DNA of 64,000 bases from Cryptomeria japonica. Lineage: Eukaryota > Streptophyta > Pinopsida > Cupressales > Cupressaceae. The notes under the pieces were generated by a model, which was not told the DNA's origin, made no database searches, and saw only the letters and a program-made list of their open reading frames with translations. Numbering within the stretch: the stretch's first letter is position 1; every line of letters starts with the position of its first letter. Positions 34,092-46,080 of the stretch are shown here, piece after piece. Location of the stretch: assembly GCF_030272615.1 (NCBI RefSeq), contig NC_081406.1:482575900-482639899 (forward strand), given 5' to 3'. A program made the position numbers and the translations under genes.

Positions 34092-35363
34092 AAGGTCTGG
34101 AGAAGGCTTCATAGATACGTATTTACTGACTATATGGAAAAGCTTCGCGGTAGCAGAAATTCTATGTCACATGGTTTTGCCAGAGGTTGGAGTAATAATA
34201 GAGTCACCTTGTTCGGGGAGATATGGCATATTGATGAGAACCTGGTTGTAGAGGTCACAGGTCTGCAGAAGGAGGGTACTAAATTCTATAGAGACCAGAA
34301 GTATGCAGCTGAAGCGTTCAAAAATTTCCTGAAATCAGATGATGAGAAGGGCAAACTTGTGAAGAAAGACAACATCTCCTACTACAATCCCTAGCAGGTA
34401 AAGCCCTTTTGGCATAATTTTTTAAGGGTTTTAATTGAGTATCTCACTATTGACGGTAGATTTACAAAAATATATAATTATCACTTTGCAATTTTGAACC
34501 ACTTCCATCATGGGGCTAAAATATCCCTGCCTTTTTATTTAGTGTCCTCTCTGAATGAGAGTCTTGCTGACTACGCTAAAAATCCTAACTCTTACCCTAT
34601 AGCCCATTAGGGGCTTATATTTCTCATTTATGAACATCTGAAGGACAAGGCTAGGGCTACCAAAGATGACCCCCTGATCACTAATGCTCATATCTCTAAG
34701 AGTTGCAAAGATTCTGATTCGGATGAGGATCAGCCTAATGCCCCTACCCAGAAAAAAAGGAGAGTTGAAACAGAGCATGAGGAAACGGAGGTGCACTGTG
34801 ATGTGGAGGAGGGTAAGGGGAAGGATATTGAAATTGAAATGGAGTACAAAAAAGATGAGAACATTGGTGAAGAGGATGATGGGGATAACTCTGAAAACCC
34901 TCACTCTAACCCTATGGGCTCAATTAGTAAGAATGTTGCTCTGAATTCTAAGGAGGATGACAATCCTAACTCTATGGGCACTAAACAAGGTAGGGATTCT
35001 GCGAACACCATCTTGAATACCACCCGTAACTATACTCTAGAGTCCTTCAACTTCCAGAAATGGGTTGTCAACAACATAACTAGCATGCAAAGTAAATAGA
35101 GGGATCTGGAAAACAAGATTAATAAGCCGAATAAGGACACAAACTCTAGGAAAAAGAATGATGAGACGGAAATCAATGAAATTGAGGAGGAAATCGAGAT
35201 GGAGGATTGGCTAGAAAAAGACCTAATCAAAGGGGATTTGAAACACCTGGAGGATGTTATCAAAATTCTGAAAGAACAGGCTGAGGAGGATAAAGACAAC
35301 ATCAACACTCAGGTTGTCCACACCAAGAAGGCTCTGAAAAGCTATCTTTTTCTTAGCTGCTAG
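34092..35363 (+). pseudogene. LINE third ORF, uncharacterised protein with acidic coiled-coil C-terminus
   Basis: One frame runs from about 34092 to the stop near 35361, broken only by TAG at 34392-34394, 34608-34610 and 35097-35099. The first 160 residues look globular: FARGWSNNRVTLFGEIWHI, VEVTGLQKEGTKFYRDQKY, then IEYLTIDGRFTKIYNYHF and HGAKISLPFYL. The rest is highly charged, with a basic KKRRVE, several E/D runs and a C-terminal probable coiled coil (LKHLEDVIKILKEQAEEDKD). The in-frame stops replace codons without breaking the pattern, so this was a real gene. I cannot name a family. It lies in the same target-duplication-bounded insertion as ORF1 and ORF2, on the same strand. A later insertion inside the LINE is possible but I see no boundary. 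Confidence 0.6.
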
Positions 35364-35482
35364 TTTTTGTGCTGGTTTTTTGCAGCTGTTTTGTTTCATC
35401 TCTTTCATGCTTATCTTTCATTATGTATCGGGTTTTGGGTCCCTTAAAACCTATTTTTACTTACTCAAAAACATTGTCCTAG

Positions 35483-37285
35483 CAACTTCAACAACTGACC
35501 AGTTGTTTCTCTCTGCGATACCATTCTATTGTGGTGTCCTCAGTACAAAAAGTTGTTGTTTGATACCATTTTATTCACGATATCTAGTGAATTCCTCAGA
35601 AGTAAATTCACTACCTTGATCTGTCATTAGACACTTTATTTTCTTACCACTCTCCTTCTCAGCTAAGGCCCTGAATGCCTTGAACTTACTAAAAGCTTCA
35701 TTCTTATCCTTCAAGAATGTGACCCACATTATCCTTGAGCAATCATTAGTGAAGATCATAAAATATCTATCATCTTGAATACTTTTTGTCCTTATTGGTC
35801 CACAAATATCTGTATGAACCAAATCTAATATATGTTTTGCTGAAAAAGATTTGTTCTTGAAAGTTGAGGATGTCATCTTTCCCAACTAGCATTCTTTACA
35901 TAGAGCATTAACTGATTTGTCTAACTGAGTCAACCTCCCATTGTCTTGGACTTGCTCACTTTAATAATGTTATCAAAGTTTATATGACAAAATATCCTAT
36001 GCCAAAGCCAACTATCATCTATCTTTACAATTAAATAGTTGCTGACTATAGGATTAAGGTGAAACAAGTTACCTTTAGTTTGCTTCTCAGTTGCAATCAA
36101 TTTACCTCTATTCCCATATATTTTGCACATACCATTCTTAAACTGCAATGGGTATCCTCTGTCATTGAGTTGTGCCACACTCAAAATATTGTTCTTTAAA
36201 CCTTCAACCTAGTAGACATCATCTGCATTGCTCTTTTCATAAAGAGAAATATTTCACTTACCTTTAACCATGTAGGGTGAGTCATTATCAAATCTTACAA
36301 CTCTGCCATAAAATTCCTTCAAAGAAAGAAATTTTCTCTGGTCATTAGTCATGTGATGTGAACAACCACTATCAATGATCCAATCATTAAAGTTATCCAT
36401 TCAAGATACTAACTCCTTCTAATCAAATATCTCCTCTTTAATGGATACAAACACAATGTCTTCATTAAAATCACCATCAGATTCCTCATCAGTGATACCA
36501 CCATCAACAACAATAAGAAAATCTCTTTTGCCTTTACCCTTATACTGCTTGAATTTCTCTCATTTGTGATCATTATCACCATTAGGACAGTTAGCAGCTA
36601 TGTGTCCAATCTTGTTGTATGCAAAACATTTCAAAGGTAATTTACCTCTATATTTACCAGTACCTCTGGGCAACCACTTGCCCAACAATGCTTCAAGCTC
36701 AACTAAATTGTCTTCATCATCAACTTCTCTGCTGGATCTAGATTCATAACTGTGACTTACATCTCTACTTTTCCTCATAGATGGGTTAGAAACAAAATCT
36801 CTAAATGCAGATTCATATTTCTGTACACTACCATCATAATCATATAATTCAAAAGCAGTAAGCTTACCAATGATGGAGTCAAGAGTTACCTTAGTTTTGT
36901 CAATAGACTTTATCTCTTGAATGGCTACAACTCAGATAGTGTATACCGGTAGTAGGGTTCTTAGTACCTTACTAATCACTATGGCATCTTCCACTTTACC
37001 TCCTCCACTCTTAATTTCACTGACTATCTCTTTTATCCTTTGACCATACTGCTGGATATTCTCACCTTCAGCCATCCGCATGTCATCAAATTTTCCTCTT
37101 AGACTCTCTTCTTTAGCAATCTTAACATGTTCATCACCACTATAAATCTCTTCAATTTCTTTCCATACATCATATGCAGTCTCTAGACCATGAACATCTA
37201 CATACTCTGCATCAGACAAAGAACTAATAGTAACCTCTAATGCTTGATTGTTTTCTTGTTGATCTTTCTTCTGGTCATTAGTCAT
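35483..37285 (-). pseudogene. Copia B gag, protease and N-terminal integrase
   Basis: ATG at 37285 starts MTNDQKKDQQENNQALEV, already inside the gag core (AYDVWKEIEEIYSGDEHVK). A zinc knuckle CFAYNKIGHIAANC near 36610-36640 has its second Cys changed to Tyr. Protease has WIIDSGCSHHM (intact DSG) near 36370. Integrase has a zinc region (HRIFCHINFD) and DCSRIMWVTF with MTDQGSEFTSEEF, then NGIAERNNWSVVEVARTM near 35480, where the LINE interrupts. Stops are at 36929 and 36557, with frame loss near 35900. The upstream part of gag near 37285-37470 is out of frame. Confidence 0.8.
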
Positions 37286-37476
37286 AGTCCCACTAGGTGC
37301 AACATATTGAACAACATGTTCTTAGCATTAATTTCCAAGACTCTTGATATAAATTTTCATTCTATCACTCCATATCCTATATTTCTCTCTATTAAACTTC
37401 TGACCTTCTTTCTTCATCATGTTCTGCAAGATCGTTACCTCAAGTTGTTAGGCTTAGACCTTAGAGGACCTGATAC

Positions 37477-37490
37477 TCTCTAATACCAAT
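37477..37490 (-). other. Copia B primer-binding site
   Basis: The minus strand reads TTGGTATTAGAGAG directly inside the 5' LTR, an initiator-Met-type PBS with two changes from TTGGTATCAGAGCC-like sites in A and D2. Confidence 0.65.
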
Positions 37491-38874
37491 TGATGGTATG
37501 ATGAAAGAATAAGAATCTGGTCAATTATTGAGAGGGGAGGGGGTGAATCAGTAGATAGAAAAACTAATACTAACTTCACCAATCAAAATTTAATCTCTCA
37601 AAGTAAACTTAGAACTATCAATACAATATCACTGTCAAGATAAAAACTCTCAAGATAAACCAATTGACTATTACAACAAATTAATAGTAAACAACTTCAA
37701 ACTCATAAACATCCAAATGCTTTTACTGACATAAGTAAAACTTCATTTCACAATGCTTATGGTTATCATGACCTATCAAAGTGGATTAAGTAGTTAAAAA
37801 AATCAACCATAAGATCATAACCATAAAAACATTCACCACTTGACACAATATTTTTTACGTGGAAACCCAAATGGGAAAAACCATAGTGAGATGAAACTCA
37901 CAAGATAACTATCTGAACTCTTCTGAAGTTTGCCCTGTTAGGAGCCTAGCTTGTTAAAGATTTACATAAGTCATGTTAAGAACAAATCTTGTTAGGGACC
38001 ACCCAATTAAGGGATTGACTATAATGCCTTATTAGAAGAAATACCCTATAAGGAGTAACCTCGGTAGAGGATTTGAAATCCAGGCTAATGGATCACCTTG
38101 TTAGAGGATTTGAATAGCACCAAGCTTGTTAGAGCTTACCCAGTTAGGGGATTTCAATTCTGCCGTAATTGTTAGAAAACAATAGGAGTTTGCTGATCTG
38201 TTTGAATATTACTACAGTTGCTTGTTCGAATCCTTTTCATGCTCCTATTCGCCTTTACTCAAACTAGAGATACATCATCCGGTTCAACAACCACACACTC
38301 ATCTAAAAAAATTCTAACTCTAAAACTAAACAACTCATCAACCTTATAAACAAATCAATTAGGTCAATAACACAGTAAAAACCTAATTCTCTCATAGAGA
38401 TTACAAACAAGTTGGTTCAAGTATTACCATTGGATTACATAGTAATCTTTGCATATCAATCAAGAAAACCTCGATCACTCCTTGATCATGACTTCATTGA
38501 ACTCAGTAACGCATTACGCACTTTGCATTACATGCAATATACTTCCTCATTCCCTAGACAAAAACCGTTTCATCAACACGCCAAAATTACTTTGAGTTTC
38601 TCTTCATACAACAATCATATGTGTCATAATCATTACTGCTCATCATCAAATCATAAACCAATATAACCAATTCACCAAACTTAATTGGTTAGGGTTTATC
38701 AAATCAATAGGTAGGGTTTTATGGTTCAACTCTGCAATACATATAAATATAGGGTCACTCCATAAATTCTTCCTACCAATTACAAAACATCATTACAACA
38801 ATATCATTACTGGTTAATTGACATCAATGACAACATAACATATCATTAATGCAATCTTCATGTAATTGCCAACA
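37491..38874 (-). repeat. Copia B 5' LTR
   Basis: The plus strand runs TGATGGTATG to GCCAACA, 1384 bp, paired with 24024-25435. It contains the reverse C-tract box near 37520-37550, a GGGAAAAACC stretch near 37872, and TGACATCA at 38819-38826, about 50 bp from the LTR start. Confidence 0.85.
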
Positions 38875-40848
38875 TAATGCATTATGTTGGTCCATGGTTA
38901 CATCTTCTTGCTTCTTCCTCCATACCTTCTTGGTCTCATTCTTCTTCTCATTTTCAGTCTTGGGAGAAGGTGTTACCTTCTTTTGTTGATTGGTCATTGC
39001 TTTACTGGATTCTGCCACATGACCTAAATAATTATTGTAGAAGCAAACAATGTTCATGCCAAATGTATGTTTGGAGGACCTTATGTTAAACTGGTTACAC
39101 CATCTTCTTCTAGTCATGCCATTGTAACTTGCTACTAGAACCAGTGTACCACTTGATCTTGTAGAAACAAAATCTCTACTACTTTTGTTCTATGCAATAA
39201 TTTACCTCTCATATGCTATATATGTTGAGCATAGTTGTTATACCAGCTGTCATATAACAAAACTTTCCTGTTCCTACATTCATGACTTCCATGCCCAAAT
39301 CCATTGCAATTATAATATACATAATTTGCATTTCTCAAGGTAGAAAATGGACTAGTTTTATTATGCATAGGAGCAGATCTATGCATGTTTCTACAACTTG
39401 ACATACTATGGCCATTAGCATTACATCTTGGACAAACAACATTCTTATTTCTAGACCTCTTTATGCATTCATCTGCCCTATGACCATAATCTTTGCAAGA
39501 GAAGAAATAGCCGATAAATGATGGCATATGACTTACAAATTTATTCTTCCATGCATGAGGAGATCTTACCGGTTTATTATTTCCATTTCTGCTTCTCCGA
39601 GGATGGATCTTGGATTGTGCATGCTCTTCCATCTGATCTCTTCTTTTCTCACACTTTCTTTGTCTTATGGGCAGTAGAAGTTCCTTGTCTTCTACTGGTA
39701 GGAGGTCTTCTTTGCCATCTTCTCATGTTCTTTCTTCCAGTGAAGTTACCTTCTCCCATCTTTCCTTTTCCTTTGGGATCTGTATTTTTCCTCCTTACAA
39801 CATTGGTCTTCATCCTTAGATTTATGTCTTCGCTGATAGTGGTTAGATCAACCTTCTTTTGGGGAGTATTCCCGATAGTGAAGGTTTGTCCCTTCTTATT
39901 TCCATTTGAGGAGACATTCTTGCTGGTGGAGCATTCACCGATACCACTTCCTAATCCTCCGGTATCCTTGGCATGCTTTTTCTTCATCAACATTTTGTCC
40001 AAGGCATCATTGCTGCCATCAAACCGGATTCTCACCTTGAGCTCATCGTCACATTTCGCAAGGGCATTTTGGAGATTCTCCATTTTCCCCTCTAGCTGTT
40101 GATACTTTTTATCCATGTCCTCTATCTCAGATGTTAGATCATTACACTGACACTCATTCGTGTCTTCTTGTTGAGTCTTCAACTCTGAGATACATTTCAT
40201 AGATTCTTCAAGGCATCTGATCAACCGGTTTTGTTCCACAACTACAACATTCTTGAATAGCTTGTATTCATTCCTCACTCTACTAAGTTCTTCAAGTGCA
40301 CTTACAAGTTCTCCTTCAAGATCTACTTCTGCTTCATCTTCACTATCACTACCAAACATATCTTGCTGATAGGAATGATTTGCATGATTATTCTCAGATG
40401 TGTGCCTTTCATCCTCTAATTCTTAAGCCATGAAGAGGTTGGTTCCTTCTTCATCATTGTTGTGGCTAATAATAGATCTACACTCATCACCTGTAGACAC
40501 ATGAAATGCATTTCTCATCTTGTCTTCACAAACTGGTTCTGCAATGGTAGGCTTATTTCTATAGAGATTCCTTAATTGGTCCCATAAGCTTTTTGCCGAT
40601 CTGCATTTGTCCACTTGTGAGGAGACATCATCTGATAACACACATAGTATAGCCTTCATTGCTATATCATTACACTGGTTTTTTCTTTTTGTATCTAAAT
40701 TAGTGGGAGGACTGACTTTACTAGGGCAACCATTTACAATTGACATCCACACATCAAACCCTAAAGAGGATAGGTAGACTTCTATGCTACAACTCCAAAT
40801 AAGAAAATTTGAACCATCAAATACAGGAATAGGGATAACAAAAAACAA
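38875..40848 (-). pseudogene. D2 gag: UBN2-like domain, coiled coil and three zinc knuckles
   Basis: ATG at 40848 opens a UBN2-type copia gag: PVFDGSNFLIWSCSIEVYL, AKSLWDQLRNLYRNKP. TAA at 40423-40425 interrupts, but the same frame continues with ELEDERHT and an acidic region, then a long predicted coiled coil (about 40290-40040) and a K/R-rich linker to 39649. After a frame change there are three CCHC-like units: CKDYGHRADEC, CPRCNANGHSMSSC and CNGFGHGSHEC (39500-39240). A conserved C-terminal block (TRRRWCNQF, KKVWRKKQED) ends at the copia B junction. Gag would package RNA. As no pol is present, the element would need enzymes from another copia. Confidence 0.8.
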
Positions 40849-40899
40849 ACCATTGTGTTTAAATACCAGAATTTGCCAAGCTTATCAACCAAGAAAACA

Positions 40900-40913
40900 G
40901 GCTCTGATACCAA
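40900..40913 (-). other. D2 primer-binding site
   Basis: The minus strand reads TTGGTATCAGAGCC, a perfect initiator-Met-type copia PBS, one base inside the LTR TG at 40915. Confidence 0.85.
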
Positions 40914-40914
40914 T

Positions 40915-41140
40915 TGTTGAACACAAGATGTCACTGAGAAGGGGGAGGGTGAATCCCATTTTCTATCCTATGTGTGTATACTGGCTAATAGATCTAATAT
41001 AAACCAGACATATTGGCTGGATGGGAGGATGAAACAAATGCAACCAAACATAAAAGGGATGCCACATAACACCATATGTACAAGGAAAAACCAAGATGGT
41101 AAAAACCTCAGTGATAAATGTTGTTGGAGACTACTGCTCC
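40915..41140 (-). repeat. D2 5' LTR, first piece
   Basis: It matches 20123-20350 (TGTTGAACAC, reverse C-tract, AAAGGGA..CACCATATGTA). It is interrupted at 41140 by element E and resumes at 44566. Confidence 0.8.
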
Positions 41141-44100
41141 TGTTGTTCACCAAAAGTGATAACCCAAGTATACCTACAATCCTTCTATGAAATGACCAAT
41201 TTCAGTCTATGAAACACATCAGGGCTTGGACAACATGACAAGGATATGAATCCTTCTACTCTTAAGGCTCTGCAAAACCTAGGTGGGTATACCTTTGATA
41301 CTTTGAATACAACAACTACAAACACATAACTGCATCAACACTAAGCATATAGATCATTTCACAAGCTCACCAAATCTAGAAACACATTACAGATTGGCTA
41401 GATCTGTATAAATCATAAATGAAAATAGAGCTTGGAATGAAAAGAACACACCCCTACACATAAAGGGAAATAGATTTATCTTTTAAAATGTTGATCTGAA
41501 ACCATCCCCAAATCTGTCAAAGACCAGTGCCTTGTTCATTGGGCAACAGAGTCACACACACAGAACTACAAAATATTAATCACAGCTGCAAATTGGTTTT
41601 CCTTACAACATATCCCTGCATTAATACCTTGTACTAATGCATTACTCAATCCATTCATAAAATTATCAGATATGGGACACATTCCATTGTTTATGACTGA
41701 TATGGGATAAATGTTGTTGGAGACTACTGCTCCTGTTGTTCACCAAAAGTGATAACCCAAGTATACCTGCAATCCTTCGCGGGGTGTAACTCACGTGCAT
41801 CTTCCTTTTGCGAAATAGCGTGCACCGTTGATCCATCTCGAACTTTCTCACTCGCTAAGCCGACCTTCTTCTACAAAATTTTGCCTATCTGCCTCGGGAA
41901 GCGTGCCGACGTGGGGTCCACTTGGTCACCGCTCAATCATCTCCTCCATCGCCTCGAGAACCATGCTCGTGCATGGGCCCACCTTGGGTGCCATCAAGAA
42001 CCATCCGTCGAAATCTTTTAAGGCTTTGACATTATAGTATGGTGGAGCCTTATACTTAAATACCAAAAAGTTACACTTCCCAACCAATGTGGGATAAAAC
42101 ATTTTGCCTGTAGCTGCGTTTTTGAAGCTTCTCTGAGACTTTAATGGTGTTTTTTTGTGAAAGATAACACCTCCTCCATCCATATTCAAACTCATGGTGG
42201 GGAGGGCTTATAGAAAGGGGCGTTGAACTGGTCTTACCCCCTCCACTTGCATTTATTTGAAAATATTTATAAATGCCTTCACATTTTGCCATGGCTGGGA
42301 ACGTTGGAATTACACATGTTCTTGCACTTGCTTGACGTTTTTATTGTTGCTGCTAGAAGGAGGCCACGTGAGAAAGGAGGATGGATGCCATAGCATTTGC
42401 TGAGGTTTTGCTTGCTGGAGAAAGAAAAACTCTTTAAAACCCCCCCTGAACATGCCACATGAGGATTTGAAAAATGTTTTTTGGCCATCCACGCAGAGGG
42501 AGGGGGAGTGCTGCTGTTTTTATTTTGGAATATTATTCATGACCCCTTATTCACTACATAATCTGCCATGCTGCCCTCACCTTTATATTGACCAAGGATT
42601 TAACGTGGGGGATGAAGTGGCTCTAGAGCCAGCCAACTGCAATTGTTTTTAAAAAACTTCTACCCCCTCACAGCACCACGTCTAGCCAGCAGTACCACAT
42701 GAGGGAGGAAAACATTACTATGTTTTTGATTTGCATTTGTTTGAGTGTTATTTGCTGCTGCAAACTGCATCTTGCCTGAAGACTTCGTGAGAATTACCTT
42801 CACCACACCACATTCCAAAGGGGGAAAAGTGACATTCAGATTTTGTATAAAGTTTTAAACACTTTCTCCACTCTTGCAAAGAAATTAGTATTTGCATTAG
42901 CTTGGGAAAAAGGAGGCCCTAGACCATGCTATAGCAGAGAGCTACTAGTTTTACACTTGCCAATTGAATTTGGCTGAAGATTTAATGCTGAAGGTTTTAA
43001 CTTGCACTCCCCAGCCATTGTTGGAGGGCTGCCAACACGTGGGAGAAGGAAGGAGGCTCTTCACCTATCAATGGTATTGTTGGAGTTTTAATTCCCTTCT
43101 CCAAACATTGCACATAATATTGCCATTTCATTTTGCTAAAAAGATTTTAAGCTTCCTGTTCAACTGCCACATTAGGGGAAGAGGCTGGTTCTGAATTGTC
43201 AACATACACTTGTTTGAAATTTTAAAACTTCCCAAAATTTGCAAATCTCTTCTTTTCAACAATATAAATACCATTCCTTCATATTTAAATCATATAAACA
43301 TATGATTGCAAAAATAACAATTTAACTTTGCCTGAAAAGATGCATGAAGCAGCAAGCCAGGTCAGGCCCTAAAGTAGGTTCGACTTAAAAAAATTTCATT
43401 TTCATGCAAATGACCTTCAGAATGCTTTGGGGACCTTACCCATACCTCTAGAAATGATCGGCATCATTTTCAGATCATTAGACTGAAATTTACAACTTTC
43501 AGGCAATTACGCCACGATTTTCGCATTTAATCGCGAAGACGTAATTTTCAAACCTATCAAAACACCTTTCTGGAGCTCGCCATCTGATAGGCGTGTACTC
43601 TGATATACAAGGATGACTTCTAACAAATGGTTTATCAAGATGAGTCCCGAGCAAAGAGAGATTAATTTCCGAAAACGGCCAACTAGCTTTGTCGACATTG
43701 CGGACTTGGTGAAGTCAATGTCCTGGCAACACATGACACCTTTCTCAAAAATATCAAACGACCTCCGTAGGCCCTCAAATTTGAAACATAGGTACCTTGA
43801 GGTACATATTAAATCTTTGAATCCTTAGTTTGATCACCAGACTAGCAAGATGCAAATGGTGTACTCACCAAAACAGCTACATTAACTGATATATCATTTA
43901 AAGTACGGATAATTGCATTTGATGGCAAAATGAGCTCTTTTGAAAACCGATCAAACGGATTGGTAGAGGCTTGAAATTTGAAACGTAGCTCATCATTTAT
44001 ACCAACATTAGCTTGGAACAAACATTCTGACATGACGCTTACTAAGGCAACTTTTACACTTGTGCGAAATAGGGCTCCGACTAGTTGTCGAAACAGGGAC

Positions 44101-44560
44101 TTGCCAAACCACACAAACTGCAAATGGATTTGGCTTTGAAAACCGATCAAATGGATTCGTCATGACCTGAAATTTTGTAGGGTGACTCACATTAATGCAT
44201 ACAATTGAATCCATTTTGAAATTTTTCATGATGATCAACAGGGCAAAAGATGTAATCACTCAAAGAAGGCTACTCCATAAAATTTGCATTTGTGCCTAAA
44301 ATGCACTTCCAGCTCACCCCTCAAAATGGGTACCTCATAAACTTATCCAAATTGAATTTTGAAAGTTGCACATCACTGAATAGGCCAAATGAAAGGTGTG
44401 GGACATGAATCCCGAGCCTTACCCCTGAAAATCAACTGGCTCCATTTTACCCCCTTGCTAATTAGGCCATTCAAACTGACTTATTTTAATCATTCGGAAA
44501 TGCCAGGCAAATTTTTGAAATGGGCCTATAAACTTGACTCGGTTTTAATCAGTCCCAACA
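41141..44560 (-). mobile_element. Element E, probable solo LTR carrying an internal filler
   Basis: It begins TGTTGTTCACC and ends GTCCCAACA, flanked by GCTCC (41136-41140) and TCTCC (44561-44565), a 5-bp duplication with one mismatch. The uninterrupted site is seen in D1 near 56740 (reverse strand). I find no PBS, polypurine tract, coding domain or second LTR, so a long solo LTR is the simplest reading. Orientation is uncertain. It has a GC-richer part at 41770-42020 and motifs such as GAAAACCGATCAAA repeated near 43945 and 44137. Small ORFs here have no recognisable content. Confidence 0.6.
41183..41705. other. 523-bp filler between two copies of a 70-bp junction sequence
   Basis: 41113-41182 and 41706-41775 are almost identical and both contain the D2-E junction (GACTACTGCTCC|TGTTGTTCACC). 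The 523 bp between them match nothing else that I recognise in the window. The junction was therefore duplicated after E inserted, with foreign DNA between the copies. Confidence 0.7.
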
Positions 44561-44565
44561 TCTCC

Positions 44566-44704
44566 AATCTAGCCTCACAATAAAAAATTCGGTTACAAAA
44601 TTTAGGGCACCAAACCAAGGAGCACCAACCCCTACACTGAGCTTCAACTCAGTGATCTTCTATAAATATAATCAATTACAAAAGTAATATTCCTGTTACA
44701 AAAG
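44566..44704 (-). repeat. D2 5' LTR, second piece
   Basis: It continues the 41140 piece (AATCTAGCCTCACAA, then AACTCAGTGATCTTCTATAAATA) and matches 20365-20500. It is cut at 44704 by D1. AAAAG at 44700-44704 is the predicted D1 target duplication. Confidence 0.75.
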
Positions 44705-44847
44705 TATTGTCATTGTGGTGTCATTGATGTCAACCAGTATAGGATGGCAATCAGATTTGGAGATTGATGAGCAGTGTTGTAATTGATGCATACCGTAAAT
44801 GGTTCCATTGATGTCAACTAGTATAGAAGGTCACCGGTAAGGAAGAG
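44705..44847 (+). repeat. D1 5' LTR, piece 1
   Basis: It matches the reverse complement of 22440-22589, including TCATTGATGTCAACCAGTAT at 44721-44740 and GGTCACCGGTAAGGAAGAG. It ends with AAGAG (44843-44847), the left target duplication of element F. Confidence 0.8.
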
Positions 44848-46080
44848 TGATGCACAACATCTATCACAAACCATAAAACCTTCATTCAAGGGTATTACTG
44901 ACTCAAAAATAATACAAGACCTTCAACTAGAATTAAGAGGCATATAAAAAAGATCAACCACTCTTCTCAACTCCAAACAAATTTCAAAGGTTATATTCCA
45001 TCCCTATAGACCTTCATTAAATATTTTAGATCATAAGATTAACCATAACATGAGAGAAAAAATTCTTTATTGCCATGGAATACCCTAGTTCAGGGTTTCA
45101 TCCTTTAACAACTATTTTCACCAAAATAATCATAAATTATTTAATTATTAACCAAATTAAGTCAGAAAAAAAGAAGTTGAAAGAGGATTCAAAGACCTTT
45201 CCAACACATATATCCTTTATTCATTATGATTCCTCACGTAACCACACCAAATACTACAACCAGACTGCTTCTTCCTTCACCAATCTGCTTTTCACCATGA
45301 ACTATAGCAAACAATCATCAATAAATTTTTAAATATTCATCATAAAGAAAATCACTCCAGCAAGACTTTAGATTGTTGAGTTAAAAAACTTCTCTCAAAT
45401 TATTAGTCATATCCAACAGTTAAATCAAAATTTATGAGCATTTTCCCCAAAACGGGTAACCCTTGGCAGGGTTTTGACAATTTGTGTAAAAACAAACACA
45501 TCTTGCCAAATATTCCAAAAAAATGAATAAGAAAGGATTCATCTGAAATATATTTCATTAATATATCATTAAAAAAATTTAAATATAAAAATTACACCAA
45601 ATGTGATCCTCCATGGATCTATGACAGTCACAGATTCCTTAAAACCTTATGACAGTTTGAGGGTTTGATGGATAATCTTTGTCAAATCCCCTCCAAACTG
45701 CTCTACCCTCTTGATTTTGACCAAACATGGTTTTATAAACCATTTCCAACTCCTTCCTAACTAATGTAACCACCTCATGACCAATGGATTTCATTCTTAC
45801 ACTTTTTTTGCACTTTTTGGCAATGTTGCAACTTTGCAATTTTTACAACTTTTGCATTTTTGACATAAATGACTGTAACCCTTACATGGACACTTTTAAG
45901 ACTTCAAGATGGACCAAATATGATATATTTGGACAAAATAGCTCATTTATCCTTACATATTATGATTCAATGGACTCGAATAACCTTAATACATTATGAA
46001 TGACTCAAACACAATAAAATTGCTCATATTATGACTTTTGACCTCCTGGTATGCTTGTGTGCTTAGGTGCCTCTACACCA
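44848..46080 (-). repeat. Element F 3' LTR
   Basis: The plus strand runs TGATGCACAACATC to GCCTCTACACCA. It aligns over its whole length with 46558-47791. No clear polypurine tract adjoins it at 46081. Confidence 0.85.

Larger units (their letters stand above)
27922..35458 (+). mobile_element. L1-type LINE with an extra third ORF
   Basis: A single insertion in the copia B integrase. It is flanked by an imperfect direct repeat of about 22-24 bp (27900-27921 and 35459-35482, both beginning ACTTA and ending TCCTAG). It contains ORF1 (27946-29572), ORF2 with endonuclease, RT and RNase H (29641-33763), a third ORF (about 34134-35361), and a 3' tail with GGGTTTTGGGTCCCTTAAAACC before TTTTT at 35453-35458. 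There is almost no 5' leader, so slight 5' truncation is possible. Confidence 0.75.
24024..38874 (-). mobile_element. Copia B, complete at both ends, split by a LINE
   Basis: LTRs lie at 24024-25435 and 37491-38874. Target duplication is GAATG (24019-24023) and TAATG (38875-38879), one mismatch. Removing B rejoins the two halves of D2 in agreement with the uninterrupted D1 copy. Gag to integrase is on the right (35483-37285), integrase end to RNase H on the left (25745-27899), with the LINE between. Excluding the LINE, B is about 7.3 kb. Confidence 0.85.
20123..44704 (-). mobile_element. D2: gag-only LTR retrotransposon, interrupted by copia B and element E and cut by D1
   Basis: Parts in order on the plus strand are: 3' LTR 20123-22589, 3' internal region 22590-24018, copia B, gag 38875-40848, PBS 40900-40913, and 5' LTR 40915-41140 plus 44566-44704 around element E. 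The rest of the 5' LTR must lie beyond D1, outside the window. The pieces align one by one with D1 on the opposite strand. Excluding insertions the internal region is about 3.5 kb and codes only for a gag. No protease, RT or integrase is present in either copy. Confidence 0.8.

Noticed and set aside
41749-42021. GC-richer ORF as a possible host exon
   Set aside because: It lies inside element E, overlaps antisense ORFs of similar length and has no recognisable domain. More likely LTR sequence.
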